Assembly: GCA_018985225.1 (NCBI GenBank)
Contig: JADGIF010000181.1
Coordinates: 1-15,731 of the forward strand
Direction of reading: 5' to 3'
DNA length: 15,731 bases
DNA from: Amoeboradix gromovi
Taxonomy: Eukaryota > Sanchytriomycota > Sanchytriomycetes > Sanchytriales > Sanchytriaceae
A program made the position numbers and the translations under genes. Every line of letters begins with the position of its first letter. Within the stretch, counting starts at the first letter, position 1. The notes beneath the pieces are model-generated. The model worked only from the letters and a program-made list of their open reading frames with translations, made no database searches and had not been told where the DNA came from. Below are positions 1-7,819 of this stretch, in pieces.

Positions 1-279
1 TTCTCGATTTTCTCGGAAATCAGGACTTTTAACGAGGAGAAGAAATGAAGTAGAAATAAACAATCTTTAGTAATAAAATAAGGGTTCTTCTGTAAAACCC
101 AATTAGCATAGTTTAACACTATGCCCAAGCTTTACCTGGCAAGACTTCTGATGAATAGCATTAAATAGAACATTATCATTTTAGAAAAATCGCCAAACTT
201 GACATTTTTATGGTTTGGATTTAATTTGAAACTACTTCAGTTATTTTTGAAATTAAAATAGGAGTGGCCTATTCTAAGT
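1..279. other. Upstream region of the kinase gene, no gene seen
   Basis: I see no convincing coding frame or RNA gene in this AT-rich stretch. It should contain the promoter and 5' leader of the kinase that starts at 280. The only local structure I noticed is a perfect 6-bp inverted repeat, AATAGG (257-262) and CCTATT (268-273), separated by five bases and ending six bases before the ATG. A small hairpin could form there, but its length is within what chance allows. Confidence 0.5.
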
Positions 280-1848
280 ATGGCTAAAAAATTCACCAAT
301 GTTGGCAACTATCAGTTGCAGAAAACCATTGGAGAGGGTAATTTTGCAAAAGTTAGGCTGGGAATTCACTTATTAACAAAGCAGCAAGTAGCAGTGAAAA
401 TAATAGACAAATCCAAAACAGATAGAGCTACCTTGAACAAGCTAACTAGGGAGATAAGAGCGATGAAGGGCTTGATACATCCTAATATTGTTAAGCTGTA
501 TGAAGTAATTGACCATCCTACACACGTATTTTTGGTGATGGAGTATTGCTCTGGTGGTGCCCTGTATGACTATATTACAGCAGCTCATGGTAGGATGAAA
601 GAAAAGGAAGCGAGAACGTATTTTCGGGAGATAGTTTTTGCAGTAGAATACTGCCATAATAAATCTGTAATTCATAGAGATTTAAAACTAGAAAACCTCT
701 TGTTAGACCACAAAATGCATGTAAAAGTGGCAGACTTTGGTTTCACTAACATGTTCAAAAAAGATCAAAAGCTGATGACTTGGTGTGGTTCTCCGCCATA
801 TGCAGCCCCTGAACTGTTCATAGGAAAACCTTATACTGGTCCAGAAGTCGATGTATGGAGTTTAGGGGTAGTATTATTCGTACTGCTCTGTGGTGCTCTG
901 CCTTTTGATGGTGACACTCTAGGGAAAGTGAGAACTCAAGTTCTACAGGGTAAAATAAAAATGCCATACTATATCTCAAGTGATTCAGAAGACTTGATTC
1001 GCAAAATTCTCGTAGTGGATGTGGAATCTAGATACAAGATAAGCGATATTGTTTCTCACAAATGGTTTAAAGATGGATTTAATGTCAAAGAAGAAAGGGA
1101 CAAGAATATAAAATCACAGTCACTAAATGATCAATTTGCTGTGAAAGCTGCTCAGGACTGCCTCGGATTTGGAATCACTTCAGAAAAGCTGAAGACTAGT
1201 TTAGAAAATAAAGCTTTTGACGAGGTGTTTGCCACCTATCAGTTGCTCTTGGAAAAACATGCCGCTAGTAATTTTTCTGCTTCACTAGCAAATTCAAATT
1301 TGGTCCAAGATACCATAAACTCTAGAAATCTTGGGGACGTGGTTAAACAGAGACCTCGTGCTAAAACTAGTCCTCTTCTACCGCAACAAAAGGTCCTTAA
1401 TAGCGTAAATACTTTGGATATTCAGTTGAAATTACAGAATCTTGACTTCCGACCAGCTGGATTTGAATTTGATATGGAATTAAAACAACAGGAACCCAGT
1501 GTAAATCGTTCAACAATAGAAAGTTTAGACACGGCTCGTAAATTTAACTTTGCTACCTCGCCAACAGACTTCGTAAACGCATCTATCTTGACTGAAACCC
1601 TTCAAAGATCATTAGGATATCTAAAAATTCCGTATAAGCAAACTGGTTACATATATCATTGCACTTTAAGAAACTTAGAATTTGACGTAGAAATATGCAA
1701 GATATTTGGAGATAACAATTATAGTCTTCGCCACAACTTGGCTCTCGGAAATGTATCGGAATACAAAAAGTGCTGCCATGAGATTCTTGAGAATTTGAAA
1801 GTTTTAAAAATAAAGCATGTTATTTTTAGTTTATATCTTTGTGGTTGA
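280..1848 (+). CDS. PAR-1/MARK/Kin1-like serine/threonine protein kinase
   Basis: This 522-residue protein has a complete kinase domain at about residues 11-263. The glycine loop GEGNFAKV is at 18-25, the ATP lysine at K40, and the helix C glutamate is probably E58. The catalytic loop is HRDLKLEN (132-139), DFG is at 152-154 and APE at 176-178. The activation loop reads TWCGSPPYAAPE, with T167 at the position of the LKB1-phosphorylated threonine of MARK kinases. A UBA-like segment follows at about 285-328, then a low-complexity linker and a KA1-like domain at about 440-508. This order (kinase, UBA, KA1) is that of MARK/PAR-1, which controls cell polarity and microtubule-associated proteins at the cortex. 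No catalytic residue is missing. The ATG at 280 begins just before the kinase domain. The last 18 bases overlap the 3' end of the opposite-strand gene. Other AMPK-related kinases are less likely. Confidence 0.95.
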   Translation: MAKKFTNVGNYQLQKTIGEGNFAKVRLGIHLLTKQQVAVKIIDKSKTDRATLNKLTREIRAMKGLIHPNIVKLYEVIDHPTHVFLVMEYCSGGALYDYITAAHGRMKEKEARTYFREIVFAVEYCHNKSVIHRDLKLENLLLDHKMHVKVADFGFTNMFKKDQKLMTWCGSPPYAAPELFIGKPYTGPEVDVWSLGVVLFVLLCGALPFDGDTLGKVRTQVLQGKIKMPYYISSDSEDLIRKILVVDVESRYKISDIVSHKWFKDGFNVKEERDKNIKSQSLNDQFAVKAAQDCLGFGITSEKLKTSLENKAFDEVFATYQLLLEKHAASNFSASLANSNLVQDTINSRNLGDVVKQRPRAKTSPLLPQQKVLNSVNTLDIQLKLQNLDFRPAGFEFDMELKQQEPSVNRSTIESLDTARKFNFATSPTDFVNASILTETLQRSLGYLKIPYKQTGYIYHCTLRNLEFDVEICKIFGDNNYSLRHNLALGNVSEYKKCCHEILENLKVLKIKHVIFSLYLCG

Positions 1849-2922
1849 TACTTGTTCGATATATGGCATAATGTTTTCTTTGATCATCTGAAGTACCTCA
1901 TAATGTACTTTGTCAATTATTATGATTTGCTCCTCCGGTGATTTGCTATTCAGTACAATCGTTTTCAATTCATGAGGGATGTTTAATTCGTATAACGATC
2001 CGTATCCAATAAACAGAGATACCATGTTATCAAAATCAGCGGTACCCTGTTTGTACTCTTTATATTTGTCAACGAAAAAAGAGATTTCTTCGCAGAGAAA
2101 GCGCTTGCAGAGTACCCGTATTCTTTCGTCTAATTCAAGATCTAAAGAGACCCTGTTCTTTTTGATACTTAAGTTATTTCGCAGCACAACCTTATGCTTT
2201 AATATCATTAGCATTGGAAAGTACAAAATAAACGACAGATTGATCAAACAAGATATGTAAACAATAGTTGGTAAAATAGTCCCGAACAAAATAAAAGAGA
2301 GGGAAAACAGGATAAAAGATGAAAAAGAGTATCCGATAAGCTCGTAGCTCATTCCTATTTGATCAAATGCTCTCATGTAAATAATTTTAATTGCAAACGC
2401 AAATTGCAAAAGCGTAGATGCCATTGAAACTACAGCAGGGAATAATAATGTCACGAAATTGCAAGGTTGGTTACGTAGTGGCCCTGGTCTGCTCCAATCA
2501 TCATTAACTATAAAATAGCTAAATGAGTTTATCCATGATCCTATAATTAGTACTGCGACAACCCAAAAAAAATTCTTTTTAATTAAATTATTGTTTCTCC
2601 AAAACAATTTCCTCAGGGTATACTTGCTCGTTGATTTTATCAAATACCCATAAAGATAAGATATCCTGCAAATCGTTAACACTATCGATAAACTCGCAGC
2701 AGGCCCATATATTACACATGACACGTAACACGGTATGTATTTGCTTACTTCTTCATTGCTTTCCAAGTTGTTTATTAAACATGAAAAAATTGTTGAAATG
2801 GCTTCAATGTAAACCATTTTCGGTAATCTGTTAATTATCAGAATTGAACTCCTATTTGCATAAAACATCGTAATTCCTATAGTCGCGTATAAAATTACTA
2901 TAACAGAATTTCCTATAAACAT
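1831..2922 (-). CDS. Seven-transmembrane protein with C-terminal RGS domain
   Basis: This 363-residue protein is membrane-bound in its first two thirds. Hydrophobic segments lie at about residues 5-22, 36-51, 64-88, 118-139, 154-182, 196-214 and 217-241, which I read as seven helices. A basic linker follows, then an RGS-like domain at about 262-356. Its recognisable features are CEEISFFVDKYKEYK (277-291), a middle LFIGYGSLYELNI stretch and a C-terminal helical DKVHYEVLQMIKENIMPYI. RGS domains accelerate GTP hydrolysis by G-alpha subunits, so the protein probably senses a signal at a membrane and switches off a G protein. 7TM-RGS fusions are known in plants (AtRGS1) and fungi (GprK type). The start ATG leaves a very short extracellular N-terminus. 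The stop lies inside the end of the kinase gene, so the two transcripts must overlap. The helix count is by eye. Confidence 0.8.
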   Translation of the reverse strand: MFIGNSVIVILYATIGITMFYANRSSILIINRLPKMVYIEAISTIFSCLINNLESNEEVSKYIPCYVSCVIYGPAASLSIVLTICRISYLYGYLIKSTSKYTLRKLFWRNNNLIKKNFFWVVAVLIIGSWINSFSYFIVNDDWSRPGPLRNQPCNFVTLLFPAVVSMASTLLQFAFAIKIIYMRAFDQIGMSYELIGYSFSSFILFSLSFILFGTILPTIVYISCLINLSFILYFPMLMILKHKVVLRNNLSIKKNRVSLDLELDERIRVLCKRFLCEEISFFVDKYKEYKQGTADFDNMVSLFIGYGSLYELNIPHELKTIVLNSKSPEEQIIIIDKVHYEVLQMIKENIMPYIEQVSTTKI

Positions 2923-2988
2923 GGTTGTTGTGGCTTGATATGTGAGATTACCAAATTAACCTATCATGATGGGTACAAAAATATCTAA
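2923..2988. other. Short intergenic gap between two minus-strand genes
   Basis: Only 67 bases separate the TAA of the Rho-GEF (2990-2992) from the ATG of the 7TM-RGS gene (2920-2922). The promoter of the 7TM-RGS gene must therefore lie here or inside the 3' end of the Rho-GEF gene. No distinct motif was recognised apart from the poly(A) signal at its edge. Confidence 0.5.
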
Positions 2989-2994
2989 TTTATT
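2989..2994 (-). terminator. Poly(A) signal overlapping the Rho-GEF stop codon
   Basis: On the minus strand these six bases read AATAAA, and the TAA stop codon (2992-2990) is contained in it. The final codons are K-stop, with the hexamer starting in the lysine codon. The same arrangement occurs at the end of the WDR5 gene. Its role in 3'-end formation is inferred from the consensus. Confidence 0.55.
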
Positions 2995-5900
2995 TTGGTT
3001 TCATTGATAGCAAATAGAGTCGCTGAATGGCATCTTCAGCAGTTGTTTTAATTATTATGTGCTCCGAGTTATTGTCCAAACACTGAATCTCTTTTCCTTT
3101 TATTATTTGTTCTAATGCGCCATGTTCTACATTTCTAACTTCTATAAAATCTCCATCAAAAGCTAATATGTAAGGCATGTGAAAGGAGAATTGTCTTGGT
3201 TGACCTTCCCAGTATATTATGAAATCTTTTTTTGCTCTTTTACCTGATTTGTCCACATAAAATGCAAACTCTAAGTTAACAATAATGACCATTGTAGCAA
3301 AGCAGAAAGAACCCAAATGCTCTATAAAGTGCTATAGGCTGCAGGTGATCTACTTTAATAGCAAATCCCAAATCTTCATCCTCAGGATCCAGCAGGCCTT
3401 GTGTCAAAAGTGATTCTAAATCAACAATTTCAAATCCTCTGGTACAACCAACGCATAGTTTTGTCTTCAAAAAATGAATGTTAGTAGATTCACTGGGTAT
3501 ATATAACTCTCTGTAAAGCTTTACTGAGTCATTTTGAGTTTTAAAGAATTTTGAAATTCCTTTTTGACTATTGAGCTCTGTAGGTTCATAAGCCTTAATC
3601 GTGCTGCTAAGTGAGGTCGATTTCACCACACATACTAATGGTCTACTCCCACTAATACCTGTTTTAAAGAAGGAAACGTGTGCTGATAACTTTTTACAGC
3701 TAGTTAGTGTTAAAAGGGAAAATTCCATGGTCATTTTCAGCGGCAATTCAGATAGACCGATGCAATAAACAGTCTTATCTACCATGAATACAAGTTGCGA
3801 GCTAATTATTTCAATTTGTGTAACTAAATCGCATAACAAACATTGCGCCACAGTCAAAGTTTCACTTTGTTTACAATTTATAAGAGAATCCAACACTGTC
3901 TCGCTAGTATTATTTAGCAACAGCAATGGCTCACTTTTGGCCCTAGTATGGAAATATCCGATATAGATTCCATCAATGCAACCCATTAAGAGTATGTCAT
4001 TATACAAATGAGCACAGTATATTATTCCGTTGTTGTCCACATTAAGCATAGTAGAATCCACAACTTGGTTCATATCTTTTTTGATTTGCTTTTGCTGTTG
4101 CAAAATTGCATCTATCCATGACTTCTTGTCGGCTATACTTGCACAAATAAATGTCAGATGGTTGCTATGGTGGCCTAGATATGAAATTGTAAACTCTAAT
4201 TCGCTCTCTGTACTCTGCTCAAGCATCAGATCATTTAAAGATGTTCTACTACTCTTCTCATCTACAAGACTGGTGGTATTTGCTATTTTGTCCTTTTCCT
4301 CATCCCTCATGATAAAGTCATCGTCTCCAATTATAAAATCATTGACTTTCTTACCAACGGGATCTAACAGGTCATCATTTAAATCAATCAGGTTGATCAT
4401 TGATTCACGTTTAACTTTATTTATCTCATCCTCGATAGAGTTGTGAAGTTCTGTTGAAATATGAACTGCTTTTGTTGCGTCCGCATCAGACTGCCTTCGT
4501 AATTCACTAGGTATCTTGTCTAGTTCATGTTCCACCGCATGTTCTGCACTAATTGAATCGATTTCCAGTTTATCTAATTTATCACCGCTACTGTTTCTGC
4601 TAAATAATACATCCATACTATGCCTACTATTAGTCCGTTTGAACGATCTTTTGCTTATTAAATTGTTGTACTTTCTAACAATTCCCTGTTTGTCATCCAT
4701 GTTTCTTCTGGCAATATTAAGCCATCTACTAGCACCAACAATACCAGAAATAGACAGAGAGTTGTGCAGTATGTCAATCAGTGGCAGCAATAGGGGTCTA
4801 CCTGATATTTTAAACTTCAATTTCTTTCTTCTTAATACTACAAAACAGTTTGCAAGCAATAACACATGTATTTGTTCAATCTCATTATTAGTTCTCCTCT
4901 TCAAAGGGCCTTGTCTAATTAGCAGCTGATTCGGATTATTTAGTTGCAAATTAAACGTTTTAAATGATTCCAAAATATTATCTTTTAAATTCTGCAATTG
5001 CACTCTATTTTCTGATATCCCGCTGTTATGGTTAACTTTGAACATGATATCCTTGATAATGTCCATGCATCTGTTATAGTTGATATGCTCAATGAATGGG
5101 TCAAAATCTGGTTCAACATGAATGTGAAACTCGGTCTCAAGGCACGAATGAACTCTGCAAGCTTTAGTTGCACTTTTAGGCATGGGCAGAGGGTTTAAAC
5201 ATTTCTTGCAAATAGTACCCATTAACAAAGAATATCTGGCTAGCCTAGTAGTACATCTGTTCAGCCACGACTGCAGTTCTAATCTACGGGATAAATCATG
5301 TTTCTCGCATTGCTGGATTAGTAATGGATTGTTAACCTTCATTAAGTCTAGTTTGTGTTTATTGAAAGGTAATTGTTGAGCTAAATGGGTATAATATTGT
5401 GACGTCAATGGGAAATAGTAGTTAAAAATGTCAGCAATATGAATTTTGAAATCATTTGACGTATAGTTTTTAAATCTGAACACGATCAATAAATACATGT
5501 ACATATGAATAACCCTTAGCATCCTAACATCATTTATTTCGAACAAGCTGTCATCATTATTGCTGGATGACAGTATTTCATGAAAGACTTCAATAGAGAA
5601 CAAATCCTTGATATAATCCAGCTCAGTACTAAGTAGCTCATTAATGAAAACATTATTTGTAGAGCACAGAATGTTTGATAATTGGGAATGTATTTGAATA
5701 ATTTGCTCGAAGGAATATTCAAAAAGGAACAATTCATTGTAACCAATGGGAGGGAATAAACCACGATTAGGAGAAATTTTGAAAGGGCAGGTGCATGAGT
5801 AGCAGGCGTAATACTGATTAGCTTCTCCTGCTATGAATATACTGTTTTCAATAGGAAGAGATTTGACGCATGTGCAAGACATGCAGTTTAATAGATTGAT

Positions 5901-6110
5901 TATTAGTCCAGAAGTATTTATAAAATATTGCATAGGAATAACCTGCCCGTTGTCTAATAAATAGGGATAAAATTCGCGAAGAATCAATAAAGCTAATGAT
6001 CTATGCATTGGAACTAATTGGCATAAAATTGTTATCATAGAATGTCCAGATAATACTCTTTGTTGATGTAGATGCTGCTGCAAAATCAACGGATATAATT
6101 GGGAGAGCAT
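2990..6110 (-). CDS. Rho guanine nucleotide exchange factor, DH-PH-CNH (Rom1/Rom2 type), two exons
   Basis: Joining exon 1 (6110-3290) to exon 2 (3270-2990) across a 19-nt intron gives 1033 residues. A DH domain (about 155-360) carries ELLSTELDYIKDL and SWLNRCTTRLARYSLLM. A PH domain (about 395-675) begins LLIRQGPLKRR and ends FICASIADKKSWIDAI. It is split by an insertion of roughly 180 residues (about 450-636) that is rich in Asp, Ser and Lys. A CNH domain follows from about 690 to the end, with GFEIVDLESLLTQGLLDP and, across the splice, YN-EFAFYVDKSGKR. DH-PH-CNH proteins activate Rho1 at the plasma membrane in fungal cell-wall and polarity signalling. Two oddities are a Cys/His cluster inside the DH domain (C301, C304, C318, H321, C323) and two CxxCxC motifs near the N-terminus (76-81, 103-108). 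The ATG at 6110 is the first in frame, with a stop 27 bases upstream of it. A further 5' exon cannot be excluded. Confidence 0.88.
3271..3289 (-). other. 19-nt spliceosomal-type mini-intron
   Basis: On the coding strand the intron reads gtcattattgttaacttag. It begins GT, ends TTAG, and contains TTAAC, a plausible branch-point sequence close to the 3' end. Removing exactly these 19 bases turns a stop-terminated frame into Y-N-E-F-A-F-Y-V-D, the expected uninterrupted sequence of the CNH domain core. The length is not a multiple of three and the intron has an in-frame stop, so retention would truncate the protein. A frameshift or assembly indel would instead leave about six extra residues (GHYCNL-like) in a conserved strand. 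Confidence 0.75.
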
Positions 6111-6887
6111 CAAGGAGTGAAAAATGGTTTTGCTTTACCTGAATTGAATTCAAAATCAAAAGAATTTATGGAATAAAACTAATCAGAGATTGAAGGCAAG
6201 TTAAAGGACAGAAAATATCAGCATGAATTGTAGTAATGTTATTTCTGTAAAACATTTAGTAAGAGTTTCTAAAATTTTAATTCGTTTATTCTGACACATT
6301 TGGAGGATATATCTACGCATAATATGGGACCACCCACTGCAAAAATTAGACTATATTTTCTTAACAGAAGAGCTCATACTTCATCACCTAATGGTTAGGA
6401 GAAATAGTTTTTGCTCCCATTTTCTATTTCTTTTGCCAGCCTTTTCTTACATCATTGCTCAGTATACATTTGATGATTTGAAGATCGTTTTAGCACACAT
6501 TACCACTTCAGTTCACGACTATAGTCCAATAGACTTGGTCATCTACGTGATCGCCGAAAGCTCTTATACTTGCCATCATTCCAATAGCAACTGAGACAGT
6601 CCTTCGATGTTCAAAACTCAGAAATAGTCACAATTTAGCGTCTTTCTACCAAGCGCATACACTGGATTCTTTTTCAGCGTATCTAATGGTCCTTTCTGCT
6701 GGGATTATAAATATCATAACAAGATTAACTCTACTTTGCTTTGTTTATGTCATCATATAATATAGTTGCATCCAATGTCTTTCACAGAGGTTTGAGCACC
6801 GGTCTATCGGGGGTTTGCAAATGTCATAACCTAGGATCTCTATAGTTTTTGTCATCCATTTTTACCCCGGGTTTACTTTTACAGAGA
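6111..6887. other. Divergent intergenic region between Rho-GEF and acyltransferase
   Basis: This is the largest gap in the gene-dense half and should hold both divergent promoters. A plus-strand frame at 6391-6594 encodes 67 residues with a hydrophobic, signal-peptide-like start (FLFLLPAFSYIIA). It matches nothing I recognise and is short enough to be chance. A TTTTACAG acceptor-like site ends at 6884, just before the acyltransferase ATG, so a 5'-UTR intron is possible. On the minus strand AGGTAAAG near 6140-6134 resembles a donor upstream of the Rho-GEF ATG, but I could not find an exon that fits it. Confidence 0.4.
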
Positions 6888-7805
6888 ATGTCCCATGTGT
6901 TGAGGTTAGCGAGCTTAGGTATTGGATACCTGGCTATTGTGTGTATTGGCCACATCGGACAGATTCTTTCTCTAGCCGTCTATTGGAACTACTCTCTATT
7001 CTATAGAATTAACAGCAGAATTGTTGGGTTCTTATGGGGACTAGCGCAGCTGATATTCGAGCGAATAAATGGTGCTAAAGTAACATTTTCTAGTAATGTT
7101 GGCTCATTTAACAGTGATGGCAGCAGTGGGTTCATAATGTGTAACCATTTGAGTTATTCAGACTGGTATTTGTTACATGCGTTTGCAATTCGTGCAAATA
7201 TTTTAGGTTATTTGCGATATTTTGCAAAAGACGCTCTTAAATATGTTCCACTATTTGGTTGGGGAATGTGGATTATGGGAATGATATTTGTTAAGCGTAA
7301 TAATGGTGACATTGCATTGATTCAAAAGCAATTCGCCCAATTTGAGAAATGCAAAGATCCTGTTTATATCGTTAGCTTCCTTGAAGGCACTCGTAAAAGC
7401 CCTTTAAAATTGAAGCAGTCTCAAGAATATTGCAAGACTAGAAATCTTCCTGTTCTCAAAAATCTGTTATTTCCTCGCTATAAAGGGTTTATTAGCACTG
7501 TGCAGGCATTGAGGTCTAAAGGGCTTGATAAGATTTATGACTTAACTATTGGTTACTATCATATACCTACTCAAACTGTTAATGAGATAATTCCACTAAT
7601 CCATACACTGAACTCTCGAAATCCTAAAGAATGGAGATTCCATGTGCACTTTAAGGAATACCTGGTTTCTGATTTGCCTGCTGATGATTTGCAATTGAAA
7701 GAATGGGTTATACAGCGATTTATTGAAAAGGATGAATTGATTTCTCAATGGTGCATAAAATTTCCAGACGAATCCACGGGGGCTAAAGAGCTGAAATTCT
7801 TCTGA
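6888..7805 (+). CDS. Lysophospholipid acyltransferase (LPLAT/AGPAT superfamily, LCLAT1/Cst26-like)
   Basis: From the first in-frame ATG the protein has 305 residues. The acyltransferase blocks are in order: NHLSYSDW (86-93), giving the catalytic H-x4-D pair H87/D92; GMIFVKRN (131-138); FLEGTRKSP (164-172), the FPEGT-type block; and LLFPRYKGF (193-201). A hydrophobic segment at about 8-35 precedes the first block, typical of ER membrane anchoring. The family transfers an acyl chain from acyl-CoA to a lysophospholipid or lysophosphatidate. Leucine in FLEGTR rather than proline, and the spacing of the blocks, resemble the AGPAT3-5/LCLAT1 and yeast Cst26 branch that remodels phosphatidylinositol or cardiolipin. 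The exact substrate cannot be told from sequence. An in-frame stop at 6843-6845 limits upstream extension. The gene converges on WDR5 with nine bases between the stops. Confidence 0.92.
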   Translation: MSHVLRLASLGIGYLAIVCIGHIGQILSLAVYWNYSLFYRINSRIVGFLWGLAQLIFERINGAKVTFSSNVGSFNSDGSSGFIMCNHLSYSDWYLLHAFAIRANILGYLRYFAKDALKYVPLFGWGMWIMGMIFVKRNNGDIALIQKQFAQFEKCKDPVYIVSFLEGTRKSPLKLKQSQEYCKTRNLPVLKNLLFPRYKGFISTVQALRSKGLDKIYDLTIGYYHIPTQTVNEIIPLIHTLNSRNPKEWRFHVHFKEYLVSDLPADDLQLKEWVIQRFIEKDELISQWCIKFPDESTGAKELKFF

Positions 7806-7807
7806 AT

Positions 7808-7819
7808 AATAAATTTATT
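7808..7819. terminator. Palindromic two-way poly(A) signal AATAAATTTATT
   Basis: The 12 bases form a perfect palindrome. Read on the plus strand, AATAAA (7808-7813) lies two bases after the acyltransferase stop. Read on the minus strand, AATAAA (7819-7814) contains the TAA stop (7817-7815) of WDR5. One short element therefore supplies a consensus poly(A) hexamer to both convergent genes. The function is inferred from the consensus and position. Confidence 0.6.

Noticed and set aside
2990-3316. A separate 108-residue gene downstream of the Rho-GEF
   Set aside because: It is the last exon of the Rho-GEF: the sequence EFAFYVDKSGKR...YILAFDGDFIEVR is the second half of the same CNH domain, joined by the 19-nt intron.
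6391-6594. 67-codon frame with signal-peptide-like start in the divergent intergenic region
   Set aside because: No homology that I recognise, short length, and similar frames occur by chance in this AT-rich window. It is noted only within the intergenic entry.
6849-6887. Upstream TTG start for the acyltransferase (13 extra residues)
   Set aside because: Eukaryotic genes normally start at ATG, and the first in-frame ATG at 6888 leaves all acyltransferase motifs and the N-terminal hydrophobic segment intact.
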